A program made the translations under genes and the position numbers. The notes beneath the pieces are model-generated. The model had not been told where the DNA came from and did no database searches. It saw only the letters and a program-made list of their open reading frames with translations. From the NCBI RefSeq assembly GCF_014529535.1, contig NW_023504022.1:7733398-7797397 (forward strand): DNA of 64,000 bases. The letters run 5' to 3'. Shown piece by piece: positions 9,376 to 19,986 of the stretch (positions are counted from its first letter, which is position 1; every line of letters starts with the position of its first letter). The stretch comes from Bradysia coprophila (lineage: Eukaryota; Arthropoda; Insecta; Diptera; Sciaridae).

Positions 9376-12300
9376 ATTTTAAGAATATTTTAAGTTTCTG
9401 TCAGAGTTTCACATTAAAGGGTTTAGATACGGATAGGTGTTTCGTACGGGTCGGCGTTAAGTTAAGTTTGCATTAAAGTTTAAGTTTAAATATATGTATG
9501 TGTTGATGCGTTGGTATGTGTGTGTTCGCATGTGCAAATAATGTTTTATTACCGGTATCCAAATCCGGTTTTTCAATTTTTCACGGTGCCCACCAAAATT
9601 TCCATATTTCTGGTCGTTTTTCGATCTCTAATCATTTTCTAGTCATTTTTCCACTTCCTTTCTCCTTTTCATTAGGCCCCACCACTGGGTGGCTCAGGTC
9701 ATTTGACTTTGACTGACTTAATTTTTCAATTATTTCAGTCTTACTTTTCATTCCATTTTAAATGAACTTGTTTTTAAGAATATTTTAGAAAGAAAATTGG
9801 TTAAGACTATTGGCACTCAATGCCAATATTCATCATAGTGTGGCTATTGCGTCACAAGTTTCCTCATTGTCTGCCATTTGTGACACTTTTTGCGTATCAA
9901 AGCTGTAAGCGTGACTTATCAACACTGATAGCTACCAGCTAGCTTACGATTTGTGTCTTTTGGGAATTTGGGTTGAGAATAAACACTTGAATTTGGGCGT
10001 GTTTCCCGTTTAACGTTCTTATTTATTCTGCCATTCAAATAACTTTTTCTAACACAAATTCAGTGCCAATTCGATTTCACTTCGATTCGTCCTTATTACG
10101 AGTGGAAACATATCAGCCATATTTCCCGAGATTTGGTTGAAATAACTTACTACTAAACCGATCATAGCTCCCAAATAAGCGACTTTTTAGGACAATCCTG
10201 AAAACGTGTCGACTAGAATCCAAAATAACTCTTAACTTTGTCTTTGAATGGAACTTTTTATCAGCTGTATTTTCCTAGATATGGTCACGTAGCTCACAAT
10301 TAAAACGCTAACAGCTCCCAAATGGGCGTTTTCTGGAAAAAAAAAACCAGAAACATGTATTGACTAGAATCTAAATCTCTATAAATTTGTCTTTAGACGA
10401 ACTTTCTATCTGCCATATTTTGCGAGCTATGGCTTACATAGTCAATTAGTCAAGGGATCCGGTTTTTCGGCAAAAAAATCTTCTGGTATCATGTATACCA
10501 AGGATGTCCATTTTATTTGCACACGCGTAGCGTGTATGTTGATGTGCTTGAGGTTTGATGTTTTCTTTTTTGTTTATTTTTATTTATTTTTCATTTATAG
10601 ATGTCGTCGAATTGGCGAAAGGGTTCGTTGATTGTTTAGAGGAATTCTCAATGATTGATCAAGGATGCTCAGATTTTCCCGCTGCTTTTGGAGACGGTGG
10701 CGCCTCAAATTTTTAGCCACAAAAATAAATTCAATTCATCTGAATACCATTTTCTTTCTGGGAAATTTCACGGTAACATGACTTACGAAGGATTTTGCCT
10801 TCTTGTTCACACCAATTACAGTTCAGATATATCTGTCTCGTTGTAAGTCATGTTAAAGTCACAAAATCCACGGAATATCCCGTTCCAAATAACTGTAAAC
10901 CCGATTTCATCCACAGAAACATAACCTACGCTATTTTACATGCAAATGTTGATGTTTTGTCTCTATAGATGAATATCCCACTATCCCCGGAATCTGAGCA
11001 GGCCTAATACCAGTGTATATGTTTCAATCTAATTTTACATGGATTAAATTTTGATTCAAATTTAGGGTTTAATCAATACAAAAAAATTTTGTGGGCTGAA
11101 CAAAACGGTTAAAACGTGAAAAAAACTTCAGAGTAAGATTTTTACGGAGCAAAAATCCTTGAAATTGACGATTTATGTGAAGTTACATTCAGAATTTGTA
11201 TTTTAAGTAAAGCTCTCACCAAAGATTAATGAAAAACTAAAATAAAAGTAAAATTGAAAATTTAGATTCGACTTTTGATTGCCTGATTGACACTGTCATA
11301 TATTTGCGGCACAAGGACGGAAAAGTTGAATATCGAATGTTCGCGTGAAGTTAGTTGATCCGAGGCGAATTACCGTGCACAAGCACGTAAAATAACATAC
11401 GTAATAGATCATTTTCATAACCAAGAACCAAGAATTACCTAAAACAAAGGATTTGAGGTTAGATTTTGGTAGCTATTTTGTTTTTACTGGTAATATTGGT
11501 ATCGTGTCTGACGTTTGCAAAGTCATAAAAAGTTTTGAAGTTATTGTTTTGGCTTATGTGATCAATTCACTCGCCTTCGGCTCGTTCGGCAAAGCTCACA
11601 CTTGCCAAATCAAGAAATTTACAAGCAAAGACTTTGTCAAGAATTTATTTATTCTTCATATTCGTCGGGTTGCTGCATCGTTGGAAGGGAAAACATATTC
11701 TCCCAACACTTACAGTGCCAGTAACCGCTGTTCTACTTGTACTGAGAAAATAGTGAAAAATAGGTTCCCAAAATTATCCATTTGACATTGGGAAGATCAA
11801 GTTCGACGATGAGCTATGTGTGATCAACGCTTCGGAAGTTATGCCAGAAAATTAAATGAACAATATAATTGATAACTGATAATTGATAGTGATAATTAAC
11901 AAGCATCATATACCTAACATTACATATACACTACAGTGAATATATAGTATTAAAAAAGCCAAGCAAATGTAACATCAGACAACTCTGACAAGTGTGAAGT
12001 TTGCGGCCCGAGCGAAGCGAGTGTCGTAATTCACACGATTCGCGGTATCTTATTGCAATATTAGACAGCTCGGAAGATTGAGAAGTTTGAGACCAACGCA
12101 AACCTAACATTATACAACTCTGACGAGTGCGAAGTTTGCGGCCAAAACGAAGCCTTATTTGACACGAGTCACGGTATCTTACTGCAATAGTAAACAACTC
12201 GGATCTTATTGGAACATTGGACAATTTGAACGAATGCGGAGTGACAAAATTTCTTTTTTGTGGGGACGAAGATATCAAATTGAGGGTGTGTGTTAGATTA

Positions 12301-12640
12301 TTTCCCACAATTGTTCTAAATTAACAACTTAATATAGTCGAGAATGTTCATATAATAGCTTTCTAAATAAAATTCTTTCAGAACCTAGGTACCATCAACG
12401 TATAATATACATCTAATATAAAAGCAAAAATCCATTACGTCCTTCCATTAGCGTTTACGGTAGATTTTCTAAATGGGAAAATCTAATGATGTAAATTCTA
12501 GTATTTTATCGCATGGAAAACAGTCCATACAACGAAGTGTGAAGCAAGTAAAGCTGCTGCTACAACATTCTAGACTTCACACCATGTAGAGCTTTTTCTA
12601 AATTGAAGTTTTTCGAAGAGTTTGTATTATAATTCCAAAA
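9376..12640. other. Non-coding region of copy A
   Basis: No gene of a known family is visible. Present are a TG-rich microsatellite-like stretch near 9494-9535, long AT-rich spacers, and an open frame of 110 codons at 11453-11785 that is also open in copy B (25847-26179) but matches nothing I know. At 11970-12240 a unit containing ACAACTCTGAC(A/G)AGTG(T/C)GAAG then TTTGCGGCC occurs twice about 135 bp apart, each followed by a CACG..CGGTATCTTA(T/C)TGCAATA phrase, so a partial tandem duplication lies here. Confidence 0.5.
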
Positions 12641-12650
12641 TAGTAATTTA

Positions 12651-12748
12651 TGCAACTAGTTGCGAAAAGTGGTAGATTTTGTCACTAGATGTGATATTAT
12701 GATAACCACGTCGTGTGACGAAAACTACTACTTTCGCAACGTGTTGCA
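12651..12748. mobile_element. 98-bp hairpin MITE-like element, copy A
   Basis: The ends are inverted repeats: TGCAACTAGTTGCGAAAAGT on the left and, in reverse complement, TGCAACACGTTGCGAAAGT on the right. The interior is AT-rich and has no coding capacity. The same segment lies at 27044-27141 in copy B. Confidence 0.75.
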
Positions 12749-12820
12749 TACAACGTTTTCTGCAAACAGGCTGTGAAAAATAAACTTTTGAAATGCAAAA
12801 CATAACTCTACCTTTAACAT

Positions 12821-13222
12821 AAGGTAGCTGACCATGATGTGTGGTATTGTGACAATTTTTAACTTCGTACGTCGTTTTCTTGAAATCCTTTGACATCCAG
12901 GAGTAATGACTAACTTTATTATGCAGATTGAACATTTGGCTTCGCAATTAATCAAAAATTAATCGATATTTAAAGAATTTCTTTAACTAAGTTTAATTTT
13001 TTAATTGGATCGAGATTTGCGTTATGGTGTCCGTGATTTGTGGTATTTCTATGAAATTCAATAGAGACCAATATTTGGAGGTATCTAAAGCGTCATACAA
13101 ATTATACCGCAAATCAAAGTCCAATAGAATCGTGCTTTGCGGTAAAATTTATTTTACATGTAAATTTAAATAAGCAAATCATGATCAGGTTTTCCCATCC
13201 GCACATCATGGTCAGCTACCTT
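12821..13222. mobile_element. 402-bp TIR element (MITE), copy 1
   Basis: The terminal inverted repeat AAGGTAGCTGACCATGATGT is matched in reverse complement by ACATCATGGTCAGCTACCTT at the right end. ACAT occurs directly outside both ends and may be the target duplication. There is no transposase. The same element is at 27214-27615 (copy B of the duplication) and, independently placed and carrying a nested insertion, at 30158-31715, which shows a mobile family and not merely duplicated flanking DNA. Confidence 0.9.
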
Positions 13223-13542
13223 ACATTCAACTGTATGAACGAAATTATGTATGAACGATCAAGTAGACTGCATTTATGTTTGCTTCAAAAATTGGTTCAA
13301 TCTATCAATTATTCATAATACAATAGTATGTGTCATGCATGTCATGCAGTACTAGTTCATACTGAAAACTACAAAAGCGCCACCTTAATTTTCATAGCTG
13401 AATACGGTAGTTTCGTGAAGCTTTATACTGAAAACTACAACAGTGCCATATTCAGCTATGGAAAAATTGCTGACAAGTGGTGAAAACGTCCGAGACATAA
13501 GTTTTCTTTCCTTTGAGAAACTAACGTTACAAATGTTGATTC
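13223..13542. repeat. Short direct and inverted repeats at the end of copy A
   Basis: ATACTGAAAACTACAA followed by AGCGCCA or AGTGCCA occurs twice (about 13359 and 13425). Between and after them, AGCTGAATACGG and its near reverse complement ATATTCAGCT make a local foldback. No gene is visible. The end of this stretch is the right-hand limit of the segmental duplication. Confidence 0.6.
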
Positions 13543-13902
13543 TAGTGGCATAATAAAAATTATTAGTTCCGGTTTCTACCGCTACTTCTTTCGTCGCGAT
13601 ATGTTGGTGGCCTTGGTGACAGGATTGATTGACAGGCATATTCACATATCAAAACAAAAAAAGAGTTGGACTTTGTTTAAATTGTCACGAAATTGATGAC
13701 AAATTGTTGAATTTGATCAACTGCAAAATGATATAAAACCGATAAAGTGCAAACTCAGCAATAAATGACGATTTTTAAACGAAATTCGAATTCAATGTTT
13801 TAGTGTGGAACGAAAAAATAAAATGTTTTGTTTGATGTTGAAAACTCATAACTGTAGCAATTGTTTCAGTTATGTTTTCTCTATAAAAAGAACCCACGAA
13901 AC
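13543..13902 (+). promoter_or_regulatory. Upstream region of the SNX13-like gene
   Basis: This 360-bp single-copy stretch lies between the end of copy A and the first ATG of the sorting nexin at 13903. It must hold the proximal promoter and leader if the gene is transcribed from here. No clear TATA box or initiator can be assigned. Its left edge is the duplication junction, so any distal regulatory DNA the gene once had may have been replaced by copy A. Confidence 0.4.
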
Positions 13903-16900
13903 ATGGAACTGAAATACGCAAGCTATTCGGCGGTGTTATTGTGTTTGTTAATTAATGCCTTCGGTTTGTTTTGGTTTTGCGTCACTGTACTATCATTGAT
14001 TGGATTTTTGCTAGGGTGTGTGTGGCAGCACAGCCAGGCAGTTGCTGAAATTGGTTCCTATTTTTAGTTTCAATTTTCTTACAGAATCCTATCGGTCGTA
14101 TATTTACATCATGGAAATGTTGACGAATTTTTGCAGAAGAATATCCAAGACAATCCACTGGATGACATCAAACCACTCGGGCTACACTTAGGTACGTAAT
14201 TCGTTTGCTGAATGGTTTATTCACAAATTTTTTTTTTGGAAAAACTCACTTTGCTCCTATGTTTGCATGAATCTTTTTCAACGATTTTTCTTTCACTCTT
14301 TGTTCACCTTTCGTTGGCTTCCTATCCTAAACGTGCTCTTTAGTTGTTTTTTTTTCTTTCTTTGTTTCTTCAAAAATGTGCATGGATTTCGTATAAATAT
14401 TTCTATTGGTTTTTTTGTGTTCTATTCGTCTAATCGGCAGCACCCGAAAAATATGTTCATTTTATTATCTTCCACCCTTCTGTAGGATTCGACAAAAAAA
14501 CGGTTGTCCTAATAAATCCGAATATAAAAATTCAAACCGAATCACTATCCGCCAAGAAATCGCACGACCATCGAAAGAAAAGTCTTATCGATTCTGGGCT
14601 CGATCTGCGCACAGTAAACAATTGGCTAACAGTGACATAAAATTTCAACCTGACGTTGTTCTAGATAACAAAGAACAGCCGCATCATCCGGATAAACGGT
14701 GGAAACCATTCGACAGCATTAAAATTTACACCGATAAAATTAAGGGACATGACGATCATCACAAAGGTATAGCGACAAGTTTTCAAATAGAATGTTGTTC
14801 GTTTGTGTCTGGTGTGGCCTGTTGAATATATTGAAGATGTTTGATGAATGTTGCTCGAATTGTGATGTAATGAGCCAATGAGGCCACTTTGTAATGGGGT
14901 AATGAAAAGGAATGTGACTAATACTTGAGCGACCTTTCACTCTTTACACGGTCATGCGCTTGCTTGTTTAATTTTATTTCAACTGCTCTACAAAATCGCT
15001 CTATAGAACGCTGTAAATGCTGCTTTTGATCCAAGGTGGACTTGATGGACTCTTAGATAGACTTCAAATGTTACGAGATGAAGGAGGAGATTTTGTTGTG
15101 TTTTTTTCTCTTTCATTTTGTTTTTTAAACGCTCAAACAATGTGATCGAGTAGCAGCTTTGCAGCAGATATTTTTCCCTACTGAATGTTTTTAACATTTG
15201 ACCTTTGATCGAAAATGTTTAACTCAAACGCACGTTGACTTATATCCTAACATTAGGTAACATTAGCATAGGAGAAGAATGTGGCTACCCAGTGGTATCA
15301 GTTCCGACAATTGTCGTCAAACAGCCCCAATTCAATGACGCAAATCTGTTGGATGAACACGGCTCTCCGAAACGGAAAGTCAAAGCGATGTTGAGTGGTA
15401 ATAAGTCTGTCGATCAGTTGTTGCACACGATAATCGATTGCATCTTGCGAGGTGAGAATTTGCGTGTTTCATTGCTCTCAATTTTGAAACTGACATTTTG
15501 CGCTCTTGCAGACTATATTGATTCATGGTTCTGTTCCTTGTCGGACAACAAAGAGTTTAGCGAATTTCGTACAAGGAATTGCATCGAGGAGAGTGTACAG
15601 AACATTTGCCATAGGTACTCGTCCATTGTGTCGACCAATCGCTAGATTATAATGTCATTCATTTCCAGAATCAAAACCGTTCAATGGGTCCCTCTGATCA
15701 CAACGAAACTAATCGAAAATGTTGCCACCCATTCACGACTCTATCGACTGGCCAGCCAAGCGGTGACAAACAGTGAACACAAAGACAACAAATCGAATCA
15801 GTCACCGACACGGATCTCAGTTGGTATCTGACGAATGTGAGCATGCACAAGAATGTGGCCAATTCGAAATTCTACACCGATCATGTGGATGAAAAGTCTT
15901 TGGTCGATCCGGAAGTGAAGTTACTGCACGCGTTCGTTAGCATTTGCGATACATTCAGGGACGAATGTTTGGATGACGAGGCGTTGGAGAGTGAGTAGCC
16001 TATAGTTTAGTGTGTCGATGACGTTATGGTTTAATGTTGGTTGATTAATCATGCAGAATATTTGACCCAAGTCACGCAAACGATTTTATATTTCACATTG
16101 CCCGAGACGGACTTTGCTTGCCTGCCGTTGAGAACATTCCTATCCACTTTATTGGCAAACGTTGTGTTCAAACCGTTGCTGGAAATGTTCTCCGATCCGG
16201 ATTTTTTGAATCTGCAAATTGCGCGTTTGGTATGTCAATCCGTTCCGACTAATAGGTGTTGATGTGGACGGTCAATATTTCGACATTTTTCTTTCCAGTG
16301 TCCTAAGGAACCTCCGGTGGAATTTTTGCTCAAACTTCTGCGATGCTCGTCAGATTTCTCGGAATTGCGAGCCTGTCGACAGTTTATAACAAAAGAAATG
16401 GATTTGGTGAGAGAAACCTCCGGTTCTCGGTTCGGTTTCGTTGAAAACTAAATTTTTGTCTGATTCCAATTTGCAGAAATTTAAAGATTCGGCCACGAAT
16501 CCGGAATTGAGTAGCTTGAAGTACACACAGAAATTAATCGATTTACGGCTGAGTTACTTGCAAAACCATAGATCGGGTAAGAGATTGAGGTTTCGATGGA
16601 TAAAATTTTCCCCGTTAACAAAACCGGTTCCGCTATTGCAGGCAAATCTGACAAGGATAAGCCAATATCAAATATGCCAATTTTATCATTAGACGAATTG
16701 CTGAACAAAGAGATTGCACTGTCCTACTATTTGGACTACTTAAGCATCTTGAATCTGCAAAAATATGTGATTTTCTATTTAACGGCTCAGGGTGAGTGAA
16801 CCAGACGTGATATTCGTTGTTGAGGTCTAATGCCAATCTCATTTGCAGAATGGAAACTTTCATTTAGTCGTTCAATGTTAGACCTACAGTCCAACAAAAC

Positions 16901-19035
16901 GAAAACTTCCCGTGACGAATTACTCAAAAGTCTGCGCGACAAGGCACAAAACATATTCACGGAGGTTAATATTACACTTGACTACAGAGAGTTTTCCTCC
17001 TGAAACATTGACAATTCCGTTTTGTTCTTCTTCTTCTCCAACAGTACTTGCTTCCAACGTCTTCGAACTGTTTGAACATCGACCATGGACTGATAGAGGC
17101 TTTGACTATTAAACTGAAAGATCAAACATTGAGCCCCGAGCCGATGTGGTTCGATTCGATTTGTAAATTTGTTTACGAGAAACTGAAGGTAGTTTGTGGG
17201 CTCTCTTATCGTAAACGACCACAATTTCGATTTAAATGTTTTCCAGAATGAAGAGATTTTCCTGACAAATTTCTACCAAAGTTCCGCCTACAAAAAGCTC
17301 CTGCTCGAACTGGAATTTTGCGGACAGAATACCGAGCACATTGACCTGGAATCGAACAGCGCTCAATTGGACACCGGCAGCGATTCGAATTCCGGTGATC
17401 TGCCGTACGAAGACGATGTCGATGATGATGAGCATTTTACGACCACCGATAAACGTCCGTCCATCGAAAATAATATAATCGGAGCAGCTTTCGATTTGTC
17501 GGTGCTGCCAATGTTTAAGAGTTGTGCGGTCGATGGCAATGGCTTATTAGATGTCGGATTCAAACATTCTCGATCGCATAGCGACTGCACGGGAATCACG
17601 CAAACGATGGCCGATATTAAGGTGAATTCGTTTCATCAGGAGACAAAAGATTCGGACCGAAAAGGCGATACGAAACATTTGCCGGCCGTTGACGCATCTG
17701 ATAGTAATGTTGTCAAAGTGGACTTGTCGAGCTTAGACAAAATCAGTGCCAAGATCATTAACACTGCGATACATTGCGAGGGACAATACGCCGTGTATGC
17801 CATTCAAGTGTCGGTCGTCGAAGATAATCAACAGAAATGCTGGCATATTTATCGACGCTACTCACGGTTCCTGGAGCTTAAGAAAATTTTGGTTAAGAAG
17901 GTATCGCGTCACGAGCGTCAGATCAATGTCAGACCATTAATCGTTTGACTTTCAGTATCCTACGATGTCACGAGTTCCGTTTCCCGCCAAGAAGGCATTC
18001 CAAAATACTCAACGATCTGTACTAGAACACCGAATGGCTGTGCTGAATGATTTTTTGAGATATTCAATATTATGAGAGATTTTGTTGAGCCGGACACGAA
18101 TGATCGCAAGATATCCGGTGGAACTGTTATACGAACGGTATAGGACTTTGTCAATGTTGAAGTGTCGTGTTCCTTGTTTCTAACACACGAATCTTTTCAG
18201 ATCGAGACTCTGGTTAATCCAATCAAGTCTGGGATGCGAACGATAAAAAACATGCCCGACACTCTGGTCGGCGGCATTGCTAAGATTTTTCTCGGCAAAG
18301 GTCCAATGAAGGAAGCTTCATTTTTGGACGTTGCTCCCATTCACTTAGAGGTAACATCGATAAACGTCTGGAAGGGTCTAAAATTGAAAAATGAAAAATT
18401 TTCCTCTTCATCCACAGCAATCTTCCGAATATCCAGCGTTAACATCGGCATTGAATCTGCTGGACGAGGTATTCGATTTACAAGCCCGGTCGCAATGGCT
18501 GCGACGCGGAATTATTAATCGTTTATTGGGTGCACCGTGGGTGAGTCACACAGCAAATAAGAAAATTATCCAAGCGGCCAAATCATTAATTGAAGTGGAC
18601 AAAATTGAGCAACTTCTGATGGTGATACTGTAAGTGTTTTGTTGATTCAACGGCAGTCTCTGGTGACACGTTTGTTGTTGTTACAGAAATAACATTTGGC
18701 CGGAAGGGAAACGTTCCAGCGGACCGGCTGCAAGGGAAGACAACACAAAATTGCGAACACGAATGGCTTCCCGCATTGCATTGTTTGCATTGCTTTCTGG
18801 TGAGTTGATTTGCGCAGAGTCGAATCGATTTCATTTTTCATTCCCGTGTCCATTTACAGACGACTTAATGCATGTCCTTGGATCAGAGACGACGCGTCAC
18901 GGTCTGTTAAATTTATTCCAAATGCTACAAAATCGTAAGCTGAACTTACGGCTGATGTTAATTCTACTCAACGATGTGTTAACGACAGTTTATCAGACCG
19001 ACAGTATGACGCAGCATGTCACAGCGAATCGATAA
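13903..19035 (+). CDS. SNX13-like: SNX13-like sorting nexin (TM-PXA-RGS-PX-Nexin_C), with apparent frameshifts
   Basis: Eighteen exons: 13903-14015, 14085-14191, 14486-14766, 15257-15451, 15512-15614, 15669-15990, 16057-16229, 16299-16406, 16477-16576, 16642-16791, 16849-16964, 17045-17188, 17247-17900, 17956-18137, 18201-18350, 18418-18629, 18687-18799, 18860-19035, about 1130 codons. In order: two hydrophobic N-terminal segments, PXA (DYIDSWFCSLSD, LYFTLPE, SDPDFLN), RGS-like region (16642-17350), an acidic linker, PX domain (YAVYAIQVSV, WHIYRRYSRF, PFPAKKAF) and Nexin_C (LDEVFDL, GSETTRHG). This is the SNX13/SNX25 architecture; the C-terminal motifs favour SNX13. Such proteins sit on ER or endosomal membranes and act at contact sites and in lipid traffic. 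Single-base losses appear near 14600-14640, 15790-15803 and 18051-18056; all splice sites remain good. AATAAA follows at 19046. Confidence 0.85.
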
Positions 19036-19986
19036 GATAACTAGAAATAAACGGGGGGCCAAAACGTGATAAATCTGAAGAAATTTTTTTTTTTTTTTTT
19101 CATTTTTCTTAGTTTTAGTTATTTATGTTCGCTGGATAAATGAATTTTGTGATTTTATTCCAATAAATGAATTTTATTTTTGTTGACTGAAAAATTGTGA
19201 CTGAACGGATTCCGCGGTTTCAAGATTTTATTTGAAACTGAAAGACGGTAAAAGTGCCATATATGTAACGAATGAAACAGTCGGTCGATGGGTCGAATTA
19301 TGTTTTTAACAATGTAGACACATTGGAAAAGTTTGCCCGCAAATAGCTACGAAAAGCAGAGGAGGCGGTTGAAATGATTATTCGACTACAAATTACTCAT
19401 TTGATAAGTAAGCTAAAAAACCAGAATTTGAAGAAGAGTTGTCGCGTTGTGAGATTCACCATTTGTTAAAGCGTTGGCTCCGAGTCGTACTTAGAATATG
19501 TTTATGAAATGCAGAAAAATTGCCCTTTTTTCTTTTACCAGAAGAAAAAACACAATTTTAACCAAGAAAAGTTCAACAAGAAAATATGTCGACAAGAATT
19601 GTACTGAAAAGATTTTGCAACGATACGATGCTGAGGAAACACCTCAATCTCATAAAACAATAAAATCATCTGCCACTTGTGGCGCATTTTTTTGTTGTAG
19701 AAATTTTCGCTATTTCCTCCGGTTTATGCTTTCATTGGACGGTATCGAGGGTCCTGGTATTGATCGAGTGTCTACAGACACATTTCAAAAATTTCCGCTA
19801 ACAATTCACATTTTAAAAATGATGTCGTTTAATGTTTTGAAATTTTCGCGCAATATTCGCAAATCAGTCGTACCAACCACTACACTAAGTAATTTGACAA
19901 TTGATGTAAACAAAGTTATAAACAAACCAGGTCTCTATTCTTATCATTTCAACTAATACCTGACTACTTTCTCCGATACAAAAATA
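19036..19986. promoter_or_regulatory. Intergenic region between the SNX13-like and PP2A-A-like genes
   Basis: The region opens with the AATAAA polyadenylation signal of the sorting nexin (19046-19051) and a T-run of about 19 at 19084, and closes at the PP2A-A-like ATG. A 152-codon open frame at 19498-19956 has no recognisable homology and is not called as a gene. The same-strand spacing of 0.95 kb leaves room for a separate PP2A-A-like promoter, but no core promoter element can be named with confidence. Confidence 0.45.

Larger units (their letters stand above)
1734..13542. repeat. Segmental duplication, copy A
   Basis: Copy A matches copy B (18285-27935) throughout, at roughly 99% or better by eye: about ten substitutions over the 1.95 kb of PP2A-A-like coding sequence. 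Identity begins abruptly at ATTTTTCTCGGCAAAGG in the middle of a sorting-nexin exon and stops at GTTGATTC. Copy A is longer mainly because of the LTR element at 3886-6263. Copy B instead carries a private insertion of about 200 bp at 23726-23926. The two copies are direct repeats separated by 4.7 kb of single-copy DNA. Confidence 0.95.
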
